Below are positions 9,660 to 20,757 of a DNA stretch of 64,000 nucleotides, in pieces. A model generated the notes under the pieces. The model saw only the letters and a list, made by a program, of their open reading frames with translations. It ran no database searches and was not told where the DNA came from. Origin of the DNA: Sedimenticola sp. (lineage in GTDB: Bacteria > Pseudomonadota > Gammaproteobacteria > Chromatiales > Chromatiaceae); assembly GCA_026985055.1 (NCBI GenBank), contig JALSQZ010000165.1, forward strand, positions 62,001 through 126,000, read 5' to 3'. Every line of letters starts with the position of its first letter. Position 1 is the stretch's first letter. The translations under genes were made by a program, and so were the position numbers.

Positions 9660-10949
9660 TCAGTCGCTACTCGATGCGGCCCGCGGTCGTGAAGCTTCGG
9701 CATCACCCTCATACATGATGTAAGGCGAAGTCTCTCCTTCGATGACGGCCTGATCGACAACGACCTTGCTGACATTCTCCATGGAAGGCAGATCGTACAT
9801 GATATCCAGCAGCACATGCTCAAGTATGGTACGCAAGCCACGAGCGCCGGTTTTTCTCGCCATGGCCTTGCGTGCAATGGCGCGCAGGGCATCTTCACGG
9901 ATCTCCAGCTCGGCGCCTTCCATGTCGAACAAACGCTGATATTGCTTGACCAGGGCATTCTTGGGCAGGGTAAGAATCTGCACCAGGGCATCTTCATCCA
10001 GTTCTTCCAGGGTAGCTACGACCGGCAGACGCCCCACGAATTCGGGAATCAGACCATAACTGACCAGATCTTCCGGCTCCACGTCACTCAGAAGCTCGCC
10101 CAGGCTGCGGGTTTCTTCCTTGGTGCGAATATCAGCGGAAAAACCGATGCCTCCTTTCTCCGAACGGCGCTGCACTACCTTGTCCAGCCCGGCAAAGGCG
10201 CCCCCGACGATGAACAGGATCTTGCTCGTATCCACCTGCAGGAACTCCTGCTGGGGATGCTTGCGTCCGCCTTGGGGCGGAATCGAGGCAATCGTGCCCT
10301 CGATCAGCTTGAGCAGCGCCTGCTGCACACCTTCCCCGGATACATCACGGGTAATGGACGGGTTGTCCGATTTGCGGGATATCTTGTCTATCTCATCGAT
10401 ATAGACAATACCGGTCTGCGCCTTTTCCACGTCGTAATCGCATTTCTGCAGCAGCTTCTGGATGATGTTTTCCACGTCTTCGCCAACATAACCGGCTTCG
10501 GTAAGCGTGGTTGCATCAGCAATGGTGAAGGGCACATTGAGCATGCGCGCCAGGGTTTCGGCGAGAAGCGTCTTGCCCGATCCGGTAGGCCCGATCAGCA
10601 ATACATTGGATTTGGCGATCTCCACCTCATCCTTTCCGGTAGCGGCACCCATGCGCTTGTAATGGTTGTACACGGCCACGGACAGGACCCGCTTGGCCTG
10701 ACCCTGGCCAATAACATAATTGTCCAGACCTTCCTTGATTTCATGAGGAGTGGGCAGTTTCTGATCGGGGGTGTCCGTGCTTTCCTCCATTTCCTCACGG
10801 ATGATGTCGTTGCATAGCTCCACGCATTCATCACAGACGAAAACCGAAGGACCCGCAATCAACTTTTTGACTTCATGCTGACTCTTGCCACAAAAAGAGC
10901 AATACAGCAGCTTGCCGTCATCACCTTTGCCGTCGTTATTCTCACTCAT
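9660..10949 (-). CDS. clpX: ATP-dependent Clp protease ATP-binding subunit ClpX
   Basis: This 429-residue AAA+ unfoldase has an N-terminal zinc-binding domain ([17 protein letters not shown]), Walker [16 protein letters not shown], Walker [11 protein letters not shown], and the ClpP-docking IGF loop in [11 protein letters not shown]. It recognises tagged substrates and feeds them into ClpP. It lies downstream of clpP and upstream of lon, all on the minus strand, with a terminator between clpP and clpX. Confidence 0.97.
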   Translation of the reverse strand: MSENNDGKGDDGKLLYCSFCGKSQHEVKKLIAGPSVFVCDECVELCNDIIREEMEESTDTPDQKLPTPHEIKEGLDNYVIGQGQAKRVLSVAVYNHYKRMGAATGKDEVEIAKSNVLLIGPTGSGKTLLAETLARMLNVPFTIADATTLTEAGYVGEDVENIIQKLLQKCDYDVEKAQTGIVYIDEIDKISRKSDNPSITRDVSGEGVQQALLKLIEGTIASIPPQGGRKHPQQEFLQVDTSKILFIVGGAFAGLDKVVQRRSEKGGIGFSADIRTKEETRSLGELLSDVEPEDLVSYGLIPEFVGRLPVVATLEELDEDALVQILTLPKNALVKQYQRLFDMEGAELEIREDALRAIARKAMARKTGARGLRTILEHVLLDIMYDLPSMENVSKVVVDQAVIEGETSPYIMYEGDAEASRPRAASSSD

Positions 10950-11062
10950 GCCTTAATTCCTAAGAAACCTCGTTTTCCTGCCACAGGGAATGTCATGTTC
11001 AATAATATCCCATAGACAAAGGATAGCAACCCCGAAAAACACGTGTAAGTAGTCGAATCAGA

Positions 11063-11098
11063 CAAAAAAACCGGTCATTTCACAAGGAAATGGCCGGC
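11063..11098 (-). terminator. Rho-independent terminator after clpP
   Basis: On the minus strand the stem CCGGCCATTT / AAATGACCGG (one G-U pair) is followed by seven T. It lies 25 bases past the clpP stop, so clpX probably also has its own promoter in this 173 bp gap. Confidence 0.8.
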
Positions 11099-11122
11099 TT
11101 TCCCGCATTTCGGCGTTCGCCA

Positions 11123-11755
11123 TCAATCGTTGCTGCGGGCACCCAGCACTTCATCGACCAGGCCGTATTCCCTTGACTCTTCCGCGCTCATGAAGTTGTC
11201 CCGCTCCGTATCTTCGGAAATGCGCTCAAGGGTTTGTCCGGTATGCTCTGCGAGGATTCCGTTCAACCGCTCACGGATAAGAAGAATTTCCCTGGCATGG
11301 ATCTCGATGTCTGTAGCCTGCCCCTGAAACCCTCCCAGGGGTTGGTGGATCATCACCCGTGAATTGGGCAGGCAGAAACGTTTGCGCCTGGCTCCTCCAG
11401 CGAGCAAAACTGCGCCCATGCTGGCCGCCTGGCCAATGCACATGGTACTCACCGCAGGACGTACAAACTGCATGGTATCGTAGATTGCCATTCCGGCAGT
11501 AACCGAACCGCCCGGTGAATTGATATACAGATGGATATCCTTGTCCGGATTTTCGGATTCGAGGAACAACAACTGCGCCACAATCAGATTGGCCATGTGA
11601 TCCTCAACCGGTCCCACGCAGAAAATGACCCGTTCCTTGAGCAGTCTTGAATAGATATCAAAAGCCCGCTCACCGCGCGCCGTCTGTTCCACAACCATGG
11701 GCACCAGCCCCAGATTTACGGGATCGGAAATACCGTTGTTGTACTCGTCGCGCAT
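11123..11755 (-). CDS. clpP: ATP-dependent Clp protease proteolytic subunit ClpP
   Basis: This 210-residue serine protease has its catalytic Ser in [14 protein letters not shown], His in [10 protein letters not shown], and Asp in the TERDNF region. The sequence begins with a propeptide-like stretch before [23 protein letters not shown]. It forms tetradecameric chambers with ClpX or ClpA. It sits 65 bases downstream of tig. Confidence 0.97.
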   Translation of the reverse strand: MRDEYNNGISDPVNLGLVPMVVEQTARGERAFDIYSRLLKERVIFCVGPVEDHMANLIVAQLLFLESENPDKDIHLYINSPGGSVTAGMAIYDTMQFVRPAVSTMCIGQAASMGAVLLAGGARRKRFCLPNSRVMIHQPLGGFQGQATDIEIHAREILLIRERLNGILAEHTGQTLERISEDTERDNFMSAEESREYGLVDEVLGARSND

Positions 11756-11820
11756 GATTCCTCTCTATATCTCAACCTGAAACCCTCTCCACCAGCCATC
11801 TGATGGAAGAGACTTCAGGA

Positions 11821-13125
11821 TCATTGCTGATTGTTGTTCAGTAACTCATCGAAAGACAGTGGCTCGTCTTCTACCTTGGCCTTTTCCAGGATCAGATCCA
11901 CTACCTGGTCTTCCATTACCACATTCTCGACAGAAGATCGGGCTTCGGGATTGTCCCGGTACCAGTTGATGATCTCTTCAGGATCCTCGAAGGTGGCCGC
12001 CTGCTCCGCAATGGCTTCGTCCACCCGCGCCTGATCCACATCGATTTCATTGCCGCGAATCAGTTCATTCACCATCAACCCCAGCTTCACGCGGCGCTCG
12101 GCCTGGGGCTCGAACACGCTGACAGGCAGATCCAGGGTGCTTTGCTGCCCCCCTTGCGCCATTTCCTGCTGAGTCTGCTGCTTGAGCGCCTGGGCTTCCT
12201 GGGAGATCATGGCGCCAGGTACATCAAATTCATTCGCCGCCAGCAGGGCATCCATAACCGCCTCCTTGGTGCGGCTCTTCACTTTCTGCCGCACTTCACG
12301 ATCCATGTTTTCACGGATTTCCTTGCGCAGTGCCTGTTCCGTGCCTTCTTCCACACCCAGCGCCTTGATGAAAGCTTCATCCACTTCCGGCAGCTTGGGC
12401 TCGGCAACGGCCTTGATCTTCACTTCGAAGCTTACATCCTTGCCCGCCAGATTTTCTACGCGGTAGTCTTCGGGGAATTTCAGTTCCAGGGTTTTGCTGT
12501 CCCCGGCAGAGGTTCCGACCAGACCTTCCTCGAAACCGGGAATCATGGTGCCGGAGCCCAATACCAGCTGGATATCCTCGGCGCTGCCGCCTTCAAAAGC
12601 TTCGCCATCCATGATGCCGGTAAAGTCCATGGTCACACGATCCCCATTCTCGGCGGCGCGCTCCACATCGATCCACTCGGTACGCTGCTCGCGCAGTTTT
12701 TCCACCATGTTGTCCACGTCTTCATCAGTAACTTCTGTTACCGGACGCTTGATTTCCAATACAGAAAGATCCGCCAGTTCCAGCTCCGGCATGACTTCGA
12801 AGGAAGCCGTGTAAGCAAGGCCGCCATCCGCATCGTCCTCACGCAGCTCAATGCTGGGTTCGCCAACCGGGCGCAGGTTTTCCTGCACAGCCGCCTCATA
12901 GAAGCTGGACTGAATCAGTTCGCCATAGACATCCTGTCGAATCTGCTGGCCATAACGCTGTTTGACCACGCGCATGGGCACCTTGCCCGGACGAAAACCG
13001 TCCATTCGCACCGTGCGGGCTGCCTCCTTGAGCTTGGCCTCGAGCAGTTCATTTACCTTGTCCGCGGGCAGATTGACCAGCAAACGTTTTACCAGGCCTT
13101 CGCCCGATTCAACAGATACTTGCAT
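11821..13125 (-). CDS. tig: Trigger factor (ribosome-associated chaperone and peptidyl-prolyl isomerase)
   Basis: This 434-residue protein has an N-terminal ribosome-binding domain containing the GFRPGKVPMRVV signature, an FKBP-type isomerase domain at about 160-245 (ENGDRVTMDFTGIMDG, GSGTMIPGFEEGLVG), and a helical C-terminal chaperone domain. ATG at 13125 (MQVSVESGEGLV) was chosen because GGAG lies 10 bases upstream and the protein then matches the family start. An in-frame ATG at 13188 would add 21 unconserved residues. Confidence 0.96.
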   Translation of the reverse strand: MQVSVESGEGLVKRLLVNLPADKVNELLEAKLKEAARTVRMDGFRPGKVPMRVVKQRYGQQIRQDVYGELIQSSFYEAAVQENLRPVGEPSIELREDDADGGLAYTASFEVMPELELADLSVLEIKRPVTEVTDEDVDNMVEKLREQRTEWIDVERAAENGDRVTMDFTGIMDGEAFEGGSAEDIQLVLGSGTMIPGFEEGLVGTSAGDSKTLELKFPEDYRVENLAGKDVSFEVKIKAVAEPKLPEVDEAFIKALGVEEGTEQALRKEIRENMDREVRQKVKSRTKEAVMDALLAANEFDVPGAMISQEAQALKQQTQQEMAQGGQQSTLDLPVSVFEPQAERRVKLGLMVNELIRGNEIDVDQARVDEAIAEQAATFEDPEEIINWYRDNPEARSSVENVVMEDQVVDLILEKAKVEDEPLSFDELLNNNQQ

Positions 13126-13269
13126 TTGAAACTTTCTCCGACAGTAGTCTGTCTGTATTTCTGTATTGATGTTATGGGTGCTCCGCATGGCAAAGCCCCC
13201 TCCGTACGCGGCATGAATGAACCGCCTGCCAAAAAAACCACGCGGGTTGATCCGGCATTACCTGTAATC

Positions 13270-13354
<85 letters not shown>

Positions 13355-13449
13355 TAGGAAGACGACATGCCGCCATCCCGGTGAACCCGGCATTATACAC
13401 AAACTCGAATCAGCACACCTCTGTTCTACTGCCCATCGTCTGGCCATGG

Positions 13450-13474
13450 GGGATATCGATTTTTCGAGATGCCC
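13450..13474 (+). repeat. Fragment of the dispersed five-hairpin repeat (3' end only)
   Basis: ATCGATTTTTCGAGATGCCC matches the terminal hairpin of the copies ending at 40003 and 59088. It lies in the 194 bp gap between tRNA-Leu and the BatD-like gene, which holds nothing else recognisable. Confidence 0.5.
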
Positions 13475-13548
13475 TGTGGAAAAACATCTTGCCCGGCTTT
13501 TTTCCACGCCCCTTGATACAAATACCCTGGAGGACTACCATCAAACGG

Positions 13549-15258
13549 ATGCGATATTCCCGATTTTCCCGTCTCCTTACTGTCTTGGCCTCCATCCTTT
13601 GGGGACTGCTGTCCTGGGAAAACCTGATTGCGGCGCCAGCAGCACCGGGGTACTATCCGCCGTACACACCATATGTAATGCCGGCCACGCAGCCCGGCAA
13701 CCCGACCCAGGCACCCGGCTGGCCTCCCGCACGCCAGTACCGCCCCATGCCTTCCACCTCTTATTCGGGCACGCCGCCATCCCAGCCCCCCTATGGTACG
13801 CAGTATTACTATCAGTTTCAGTACCGCTCCAACCCCACCCGGGACAAACACCAGGGACGCAGCCCCCTGCCCACACCTACACAAACAGCGCCCAGCATAG
13901 AAACCAGCGTGAGCGAACGCCGGCCTGTCATTCAACAGAATCTGATTTACCGGGTGCGAATCAAGAGCAGCGGAAATCTCAAGGAGGCCGCTCCCCGTCC
14001 GCCTGATTCCGAGGCCGCCGTATTCCGCCAACTGGGGCAACCGGTGAGCTTCAGCGAGGGGCAAGGGGGAAAATCCGCCTTGATCACCGAATATACCTAC
14101 CTGCTGATTCCTCTCAAGGAAGGCGAAATTTATCTGCCAGGTATCACCCTGAGCGGCAAGTACACGAATGGCGCGGAATTCAATGTTACCGCCGAACACG
14201 GCATCACCTTGTATGTACAGCCGGCCGAACCCGGGGTGCAGCCCTGGTTGCCCCTGTATAATCTGCGCCTGGACGCAAAACTTCCGGAAATCCGGGGTCT
14301 CAAGGCCGGTGAACCACTGGAGATGAGCATCACTACCTCGGCGGTAGGCGCGGTGGGAACCCAGCTGCCGGGAATCGCCGCCCAACTACAAAGTGATGAT
14401 TTCTACATCTATCCCGGGGAAGTCAGCACCAGCGGACGCATATCCGCCGACGGACTGGATCTTGTGGGAAGCCGTACGGAAAACTTTACTCTGGTGCCGC
14501 GCTGGGGCGGCACCTTGAACCTGCCTTCCCTTTCCCTGCAATGGTGGAATCTGCGCACCGGCAAGGCTGCCAGCGCAACCCTGCCCATTCGTCAGATCCA
14601 GGTTGCAGGTCCACCCAACCCCAACGGTGACAGCCGTGCCGGTTTCAATCTGCCAGAAGGAGCCAGCCTGTGGTTCTGGATTCCCCTGGTGCTGGTGATC
14701 CTGCTTTTGTTGTTTGCCTGGCTCAAGGTGTTGTTTGGTGCCGGACGCAATCCCGTCGCGTCCTGGGTTGCAGAACACAGCCAGCAACTGCTGGGAGAAC
14801 TCTACCAGCCTCTGGCAGCCCTGGGGCGCCGTCTCTCCCCCCGCCGGCACATGCACCGTCTGCGCAGCTGGATCGGTCGTAACCTTCCCATATCATGGAA
14901 ACTCTGGTACTGCCTGCGGGCGCTGGAAAAGGAAGACGATCCTTCCACCTGGGTTCCGGCCCTGCAGATTCTTGCCGCCAAGCACCTGGGCGTACGCCGC
15001 CATGCCGATCTGCAGTCTCTCGGGCGCAGCATCATCGCCTGCCATCCCGCGGCGAACCCCCAACAAGTGCAGGCGCTGATGGCGGAACTGGACAGGGCAG
15101 TATACGGCGGGCAGAAACTGGACTCCTTCCGCAACTGGAAAGCCGATTTCAAGCGGCAGATCAAACCACGCCTGTTTCCCATCCGTTTTCGCAGTTGCCG
15201 GGAAAGCAAGGATAATCATCTACTACCGCAATTGAACCCCGGTTCGAGTCATCATTGA
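13549..15258 (+). CDS. BatD/oxygen-tolerance-like membrane protein with Pro/Tyr-rich N-terminal region
   Basis: This 569-residue protein has a signal peptide (about residues 1-29), then a low-complexity Pro/Tyr/Gln-rich segment to about residue 100, then BatD-type beta domains (QNLIYRVRIKSSGNL, EYTYLLIPLKEGEIYLPGI, RWGGTLNLPSLSLQWWN). One transmembrane helix follows near residue 375 (FWIPLVLVILLLLFAWL), and a cytoplasmic helical tail. BatD is usually encoded with the MoxR/VWA genes batA and batB, but none are in this window. ATG at 13549 has GGAGG about 15 bases upstream, slightly far. The protein is probably periplasmic and membrane-anchored; its function is not established. Confidence 0.75.
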   Translation: MRYSRFSRLLTVLASILWGLLSWENLIAAPAAPGYYPPYTPYVMPATQPGNPTQAPGWPPARQYRPMPSTSYSGTPPSQPPYGTQYYYQFQYRSNPTRDKHQGRSPLPTPTQTAPSIETSVSERRPVIQQNLIYRVRIKSSGNLKEAAPRPPDSEAAVFRQLGQPVSFSEGQGGKSALITEYTYLLIPLKEGEIYLPGITLSGKYTNGAEFNVTAEHGITLYVQPAEPGVQPWLPLYNLRLDAKLPEIRGLKAGEPLEMSITTSAVGAVGTQLPGIAAQLQSDDFYIYPGEVSTSGRISADGLDLVGSRTENFTLVPRWGGTLNLPSLSLQWWNLRTGKAASATLPIRQIQVAGPPNPNGDSRAGFNLPEGASLWFWIPLVLVILLLLFAWLKVLFGAGRNPVASWVAEHSQQLLGELYQPLAALGRRLSPRRHMHRLRSWIGRNLPISWKLWYCLRALEKEDDPSTWVPALQILAAKHLGVRRHADLQSLGRSIIACHPAANPQQVQALMAELDRAVYGGQKLDSFRNWKADFKRQIKPRLFPIRFRSCRESKDNHLLPQLNPGSSHH

Positions 15259-15291
15259 CCCGGCACCAATCTATACCAGCCCTGTGGGGCG

Positions 15292-17109
15292 TCAGTCATT
15301 CTTGCTGCGGGAAAACAGCAATGCATTTACCAAACTGGCATACCAGAAAGGGTTTTCCTGCACTGCCCGCCAGCTGTCTGATACCAGTTCTTGTGCGTTT
15401 TTCCTCAAGTCGGCATCCCGTGACGACAAAGACAGCTTGAGAACAAGCGCCGATGCGGCAGGCAAGGCACCGTCCTCCTGCACCTGCACGGCAGGCATGC
15501 CGGGAAGCAGGGCTCTCGAGCTGCTCACCCAGCCTGTCGATGTATGGAAATCGCGCCAGGCGATATGCAACAGGTTTTCTGCAAGCCTTGCGTCCGCTTG
15601 ATTTCCCTCCAGCTGTGAAAACTGCATCAATCCCTGGGCAACATAAGCATAATCCGCCAGGGATGCCTGCCCTACCGGGTTCCCCTGATGTTCAGCGCGA
15701 AACAGCTGCCGACCATCCCATAGCTTGTTCACCAGATAGTTTCGCAACTTCCGGGCCACATCAAGAAATTCCGCTTTGCCCGACTGGCGGGCGAAACCGG
15801 ACAAGGTGCCAAGCATCAGGCCATTCCATCCCGCCAGCCGTTTGTTGTCCACCGGCAGACTGCGCTTGTCGCGCGCCTTGAGCAATATTCCCCTTGCTGT
15901 TTCCAGCTGGCTCCGGATATCCGCGAGCGGCCGGTTATGGGTTCTGGCCAGATCCCCGGCGGAAGCACCGGTCATGGGCAACACAGCTTGGGCGTGATTG
16001 TCGAAACCGCGCAACTGCCAGTGTTCCTGCGCCAAGGTCCACAAATCCCCCTTGAGCAACTGCTTCAGCTCCGTCTCTTTCCAAAGGTAGTAGCCACCTT
16101 CCACGCCCTCGGCATCAACCGCGGAAAAACTCGCCACACAGGCGACATCCGGACACATTTGCTGCACCGCAAATCGCAGCGTGTCCTCGGCTACAGCCAG
16201 GTATCGTGGTTCCTTGAACACTTCCGCCGCACGCAAGTAGAGACTGGCCAACAACGCCTGGCTGTAGAGCATCTTTTCATAGTGGGGCGTACGCCAGTCC
16301 GGATCCACGGTATAGCGGAAAAAGCCGCCGCCAAGATGATCACGCAACCCCCGGGACGCCACCTGATCCAGGGTAAGACGCAGAAAACGGGCCAGATTTT
16401 CCTCCGGCTGTCTGGCCTGAATCTCCACAAGCGCGGAAAGCTGTGGGGTCATGGGAAAACGGTTCTGCTGGCCAAAACCACCCGCCAGTTCATCGGCAAT
16501 CCCCAGCGCGGAGCTGACAAATTTCTGTTGCAGCTCCTGGCGAGAGACAAGAGACTCCCTGTGCTTGCTCTTGCGCTGTTTCACCAGCACTTCCAGTGCC
16601 TGTCTCGCCAGATCCGTAACCTTGGGCGCTTCGGCCTGCCACATTTTCTGCAGGCGCCCAAGCAGAACACGGAATTTCTCCGGTGGCACATAAGTCATGC
16701 CCACGACCGGGTACCCCTCAGGTGTGAGGAAGACGTTCAGGGGCCATCCCGCCCTGCCCTGGGTGCGTTGTACGAAATCGATGAGATGCTCGTCCAGCGC
16801 CGGATTGAGCTCCCGGTCCACTTTCACCGGTATGTAGTATTTGTTCAGTAACTCGGCAATCGCCGGATTGCGGTAGCTTTCCCGTTGCATGACATGGCAC
16901 CAGTGGCAGGCAAAATAGCCACTGGAGATGAACAGCAGTTTGCCTTCCTTCTTCGCCAGCTCCAGGGTTTGTGCATTCCAGGGCTGCCAGGCCACGGGAT
17001 CCCGGGCGTGCATGGCCAGATAGGGAGAAGGATTGTCCGCAAGAAGGTTTTCCAGGGCTTGACCAGCTGCCCCGTATAGCAGCAGAAATACCAGCAGGAG
17101 TTTACTCAT
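15292..17109 (-). CDS. Exported DUF255 thioredoxin-fold protein (YyaL/SSP411-like)
   Basis: A roughly 605-residue protein begins with a short hydrophobic signal ([18 protein letters not shown]). It continues [19 protein letters not shown], the DUF255 start, and has the motif [14 protein letters not shown] in place of the thioredoxin CxxC. The C-terminal two thirds is an alpha/alpha-barrel-like region. The start (17109, or ATG at 17112) overlaps the tatC stop, so it is translationally coupled to tatABC. Most relatives lack a signal peptide and are cytosolic, so a periplasmic location is notable. The function of the family is unclear. Confidence 0.8.
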   Translation of the reverse strand: MSKLLLVFLLLYGAAGQALENLLADNPSPYLAMHARDPVAWQPWNAQTLELAKKEGKLLFISSGYFACHWCHVMQRESYRNPAIAELLNKYYIPVKVDRELNPALDEHLIDFVQRTQGRAGWPLNVFLTPEGYPVVGMTYVPPEKFRVLLGRLQKMWQAEAPKVTDLARQALEVLVKQRKSKHRESLVSRQELQQKFVSSALGIADELAGGFGQQNRFPMTPQLSALVEIQARQPEENLARFLRLTLDQVASRGLRDHLGGGFFRYTVDPDWRTPHYEKMLYSQALLASLYLRAAEVFKEPRYLAVAEDTLRFAVQQMCPDVACVASFSAVDAEGVEGGYYLWKETELKQLLKGDLWTLAQEHWQLRGFDNHAQAVLPMTGASAGDLARTHNRPLADIRSQLETARGILLKARDKRSLPVDNKRLAGWNGLMLGTLSGFARQSGKAEFLDVARKLRNYLVNKLWDGRQLFRAEHQGNPVGQASLADYAYVAQGLMQFSQLEGNQADARLAENLLHIAWRDFHTSTGWVSSSRALLPGMPAVQVQEDGALPAASALVLKLSLSSRDADLRKNAQELVSDSWRAVQENPFWYASLVNALLFSRSKND

Positions 17110-18250
17110 CATCCAGCTGTGAAAGGATATTCCTCGCCACCAGCACCTGATTTTCGTTGCCTTGAGCCAGCACATCATAGAGGAGCTTGCGCGCGGCATC
17201 GTAATCCATGGCTTCACGCAATTCGTTTACGCGCACCAGTTTCCGATCCACGGGATCACCGGCTTCCTCCTCTTCCGGCCCCGTCTTTTCACCGGAATCC
17301 TCTTCATGCCAACTGGACTCTTCTTCATCCAGTTCCGCTTCCAGGCGATCCAGTTCGGCTTCCATTTCCTTTTCACTCAAAGGCCGGAATTCATCTTCAT
17401 CGGCCCCGGCATCCGGCGTAGCATGCACCGGCGGGGTGGCGACGCTGGCGCCTGCTGAAGATCCGGCCACCACGCTGGAGTCATCCTCTTCTTCATTCTG
17501 TTCTTCATCTTCATCACCCTCTATTTCACGCACAAAGAAACGGGAAAAGATGACACCGGACTCGAACAATACCCACATGGGCAAGGCAAGCAAGGTCTGG
17601 GAAATGACATCCGGTGGCGTAAGCAGCATACCGATGACAAAGGCGCCAACGATAACGAAAGGACGCTTCGCCGCCAGCTTGGCCGGGGTGGTCATGCCCA
17701 TCCAGACCAGCAGTATGGTGGCAATGGGAATCTCGAAGGCCAGACCAAAGGCGAAAAACAGGGTCAGGACGAAATCCAGGTATTCGGAAATATCCGTCAT
17801 CACCGCAACGCCTTCAGGCGTCACGCTGGTGAAAAACCGGAATACCAGAGGAAAAACCACATAGTAGGCAAAGGCTGCTCCCAGATAGAAGAGCACCACG
17901 CTGGAGGCGAGCAGGGGCATGGCCATGCGCTTTTCGTGCGCATACAAGCCGGGAGCGATGAATCCCCAAAGCTGATACAGCAGATAAGGCATGGCCAGAA
18001 ATATGGCGGCAATGAGGCTGAGCTTGAATGGCGTAAGAAATGGGGATGCCACCTTGGTGGCGATCATGGATGTGCCTTCCGGCATCACCGCCATCAAAGG
18101 TTCCGCAATGAAATGATAGATATCATTGCCAAAGGGAAACAACAGCAGAAAAATCACCAGCACCACGAGCACAGCCCGCAGCAGGCGATCCCTCAGTTCC
18201 AGCAGATGGGACATGAACGGCTGTTCGATGTCGGTGGTCTTGTCGCTCAT
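17102..18250 (-). CDS. tatC: Sec-independent protein translocase TatC with FimV-like C-terminal extension
   Basis: Residues 1-240 are a normal six-helix TatC ([14 protein letters not shown], the periplasmic P-loop, GLAFEIPI), the receptor for twin-arginine signal peptides. About 140 more residues follow: a very acidic Glu/Asp-rich linker, and then [20 protein letters not shown] and [17 protein letters not shown], which resembles the C-terminal domain of FimV/TspA proteins. TatC is normally about 250 residues. The gene is in the tatA-tatB-tatC order with 4 bp overlap to tatB. Confidence 0.95.
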   Translation of the reverse strand: MSDKTTDIEQPFMSHLLELRDRLLRAVLVVLVIFLLLFPFGNDIYHFIAEPLMAVMPEGTSMIATKVASPFLTPFKLSLIAAIFLAMPYLLYQLWGFIAPGLYAHEKRMAMPLLASSVVLFYLGAAFAYYVVFPLVFRFFTSVTPEGVAVMTDISEYLDFVLTLFFAFGLAFEIPIATILLVWMGMTTPAKLAAKRPFVIVGAFVIGMLLTPPDVISQTLLALPMWVLFESGVIFSRFFVREIEGDEDEEQNEEEDDSSVVAGSSAGASVATPPVHATPDAGADEDEFRPLSEKEMEAELDRLEAELDEEESSWHEEDSGEKTGPEEEEAGDPVDRKLVRVNELREAMDYDAARKLLYDVLAQGNENQVLVARNILSQLDDE

Positions 18251-18606
18251 TTGGCGTCGATTTTTTCCGTTTCGGCCACAGGCTTGCCAGGCGTTTCTTC
18301 CCCAACGGCCTGTTTCGCGCTTTTCACCACGGATTTCGTTTCCTGTCTGACTTCGTCGAGGGCATTGCGGGTGTCGTCAAGAATTTCGTGTACACCCGTG
18401 GACTTGGCCTGCTCCTCCAGTACCCGCTTGAGTTCCTCGGCCTTGAGTTCCTTTTCAATATCCGCTTTTACCGACATGAGCATGCGCCGTCCACGCCCAA
18501 TCCACATTCCCGTGGTTCGGGCCACTTTGGGCAGCCGCTCCGGACCAATGACCAGCAAGGCCACCACCGAAATCAGCAACAACTCGAAGAAACCGACATC
18601 AAACAT
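18247..18606 (-). CDS. tatB: Sec-independent protein translocase TatB
   Basis: This 119-residue protein has a single N-terminal membrane helix ([20 protein letters not shown]), the PERLP hinge, and a long amphipathic helix with a charged tail. Together with TatC it forms the signal peptide receptor. The start MFDVG is family-typical. It overlaps tatC by 4 bp. Confidence 0.95.
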   Translation of the reverse strand: MFDVGFFELLLISVVALLVIGPERLPKVARTTGMWIGRGRRMLMSVKADIEKELKAEELKRVLEEQAKSTGVHEILDDTRNALDEVRQETKSVVKSAKQAVGEETPGKPVAETEKIDAK

Positions 18607-18621
18607 GGAAAATCACGCCTT

Positions 18622-18864
18622 TCAGGCGTCGGTCTTGTCCTTTTCCCGGGTGGATTCACCCTCGATGACACTGTCCTGTTTGTTGGCGTCGGCCAGCTTT
18701 TTTTCGTCGGCTTCTTTCTCACCATCACTCACGGCTTTCTTGAAACCCTTGAAAGCCGTACCAAGATCCGAGCCCATGTTGCGCAGGCGCTTGGTGCCAA
18801 ACAACAGCAGCACAATGACCAAAATGATCAACAACTGCCAGATACTGATTCCACCTAAACCCAT
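18622..18864 (-). CDS. tatA: Sec-independent protein translocase TatA
   Basis: This 80-residue protein begins [20 protein letters not shown], then [20 protein letters not shown], which is the TatA membrane helix, FG hinge and amphipathic helix. The tail is charged. Oligomers form the translocation path. It is the first tat gene, 75 bases after hisE, as in many beta- and gammaproteobacteria. Confidence 0.95.
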   Translation of the reverse strand: MGLGGISIWQLLIILVIVLLLFGTKRLRNMGSDLGTAFKGFKKAVSDGEKEADEKKLADANKQDSVIEGESTREKDKTDA

Positions 18865-18939
18865 AACTCAATCTCCAAAAATGTAGTCTTTCTGACGGAG
18901 CACAAAGCCCGCTCCGACATAACAATGATGCATGATAGC

Positions 18940-19260
18940 TTATTCAGCCTTGCGGCTGGCTTTTTCTTCCAGTCCCGAAAGACCAAAGCGCCGCTGCAGC
19001 TCTTTCAGCACGTCTTCAGGCCCCAGATCAGCATGGGCCAGCAGCACCATGCTGTGAAACCACAAGTCTGCGGTTTCATAGACAATCTTGTCCTTGTCAC
19101 CATCCTTGGCGGCCATCACGGTTTCCGTGGCCTCTTCACCAATCTTTTTCAAAATGGCGTCCAGCCCCTTGTGGTAGAGACTGGCCACATAAGAGCTGTC
19201 CGGCGATGCATCCTTGCGCGCTTCCAGCACCTGGGCAAGCTGTGTCAATGTGTCTGTCAC
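18940..19260 (-). CDS. hisE: Phosphoribosyl-ATP diphosphatase
   Basis: This 106-residue MazG-like enzyme carries out the second step of histidine biosynthesis. Visible signatures are [21 protein letters not shown], then [10 protein letters not shown] and [15 protein letters not shown], with the acidic metal-binding residues of the fold. It is a stand-alone HisE, not fused to HisI. It overlaps hisF by 4 bp (ATGA). Confidence 0.95.
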   Translation of the reverse strand: MTDTLTQLAQVLEARKDASPDSSYVASLYHKGLDAILKKIGEEATETVMAAKDGDKDKIVYETADLWFHSMVLLAHADLGPEDVLKELQRRFGLSGLEEKASRKAE

Positions 19261-20018
19261 AAACGTACCTCCACGCCCTGATCGGCCATGAAGCGTTTTG
19301 CCTCGCCGATGCTGTATTCAGCGAAGTGGAAGATGGAGGCTGCCAGCACCGCATCGGCGCCTCCTTCCTTCACGCCGTCCACCAGATGCTGCAGATTGCC
19401 CACGCCGCCGGAAGCGATGACCGGAATGGTCACGGCCTCGGCCACGGCCCGGGTCAGTTCGTTGTCGAAGCCGATTTTGGTGCCGTCACGATCCATGCTG
19501 GTGAGCAATATTTCACCGGCCCCGTAGTCGGTCATTTTTCTGGCCCATTCAATGGCGTCGATACCCGTGGGCTTGCGCCCACCGTGGGTAAAGATCTCCC
19601 AGCGCCCTTCCCCTACCGACTTCGCGTCGATGGCCACCACGATGGCCTGGGAGCCGATGCTGTCGGCGGCCTCCTTCACAAATTCCGGGTTGAATACGGC
19701 TGCGGTATTGATAGCCACCTTGTCCGCCCCGGCCAGGAGCATGCGGCGCACATCTTCGACCTTGCGGATGCCCCCGCCCACGGTGAGGGGAATGAATACT
19801 TCGGAGGCCACCTGCTCCACCACATGCACGATGGTTTCCCGGTCATCGGAGCTGGCGGTAATATCGAGAAAGGTGATCTCATCCGCGCCTTCCTCATTGT
19901 AGCGCCGCGCCACTTCCACCGGGTCGCCCGCATCGCGAATATCAACGAATTGTACGCCCTTGACCACGCGGCCATTGTCCACGTCCAGGCAAGGTATGAT
20001 GCGTTTCGCCAGTCCCAT
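19257..20018 (-). CDS. hisF: Imidazole glycerol phosphate synthase cyclase subunit HisF
   Basis: This 253-residue TIM barrel begins [20 protein letters not shown], with the catalytic Asp in CLDVD and the second in [15 protein letters not shown]. It condenses PRFAR with HisH-derived ammonia into imidazole glycerol phosphate and AICAR. The start at 20018, two bases after the hisA stop, was preferred over an in-frame ATG at 20078 that would overlap hisA. Confidence 0.97.
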   Translation of the reverse strand: MGLAKRIIPCLDVDNGRVVKGVQFVDIRDAGDPVEVARRYNEEGADEITFLDITASSDDRETIVHVVEQVASEVFIPLTVGGGIRKVEDVRRMLLAGADKVAINTAAVFNPEFVKEAADSIGSQAIVVAIDAKSVGEGRWEIFTHGGRKPTGIDAIEWARKMTDYGAGEILLTSMDRDGTKIGFDNELTRAVAEAVTIPVIASGGVGNLQHLVDGVKEGGADAVLAASIFHFAEYSIGEAKRFMADQGVEVRL

Positions 20019-20019
20019 G

Positions 20020-20757
20020 TCAGCAGCCCAGCTCATCGGCCAGCTTCTGGCCCTGGGCAAAATCCAGACTGCCTTCATAGATGGCGCGGCCGGTTATGGC
20101 CCCCATAATATTGCTGGTTTTCGCCTGACAAAGCGCCTCGATATCACGCAGGTTGGTGATTCCTCCAGAGGCGATTACCGGAATATTGATCGCGTTGGCC
20201 AGGGCAGTCGTCGCTTCGACATTGCAACCGGTCATCATTCCATCCCGGCCGATATCCGTGTAGACGATGGCAGACACACCGTCTTTCTCGAAGCGTTTGG
20301 CCAGCGAGGTCACTTCCTGATCGGTGACCTCCGCCCAACCATTGATGGCCACCATGCCATCCTTTGCATCCAGACCCACGATGACATGACCGGGAAAAGC
20401 CTGGCAGGCGCGGGCCACGAATTCCGGCTCCTTGACCGCCTGGGTGCCAATGATGCAGTAACTAACACCAGCTTTCAGATAGGCTTCCATGGTTGCTTCA
20501 TCCCGGATACCACCACCCACCTGGATGGGCAGATCCGGATAACTGGCGGCAATCGCGCGTATCGCATCCCCGTTTACCGGCTCACCGGCGAAAGCGCCAT
20601 TGAGATCCACAAGATGCAGGCGCCGGGCACCGGCTTCCACCCAGCGGCGCGCCATGTCCACAGGCTGATCCGAAAACACAGTGTCATCTTCCATGCGGCC
20701 CTGCTTGAGGCGCACGCACTGGCCATCTTTCAGGTCGATTGCGGGAATCAGTAACAT
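20020..20757 (-). CDS. hisA: Phosphoribosylformimino-5-aminoimidazole carboxamide ribotide isomerase
   Basis: This 245-residue TIM barrel, homologous to HisF, begins [20 protein letters not shown]. It has catalytic Asp in AIDLKDG and in [12 protein letters not shown]. It performs the Amadori rearrangement giving PRFAR. The start overlaps the hisH stop by one base. Confidence 0.96.
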   Translation of the reverse strand: MLLIPAIDLKDGQCVRLKQGRMEDDTVFSDQPVDMARRWVEAGARRLHLVDLNGAFAGEPVNGDAIRAIAASYPDLPIQVGGGIRDEATMEAYLKAGVSYCIIGTQAVKEPEFVARACQAFPGHVIVGLDAKDGMVAINGWAEVTDQEVTSLAKRFEKDGVSAIVYTDIGRDGMMTGCNVEATTALANAINIPVIASGGITNLRDIEALCQAKTSNIMGAITGRAIYEGSLDFAQGQKLADELGC

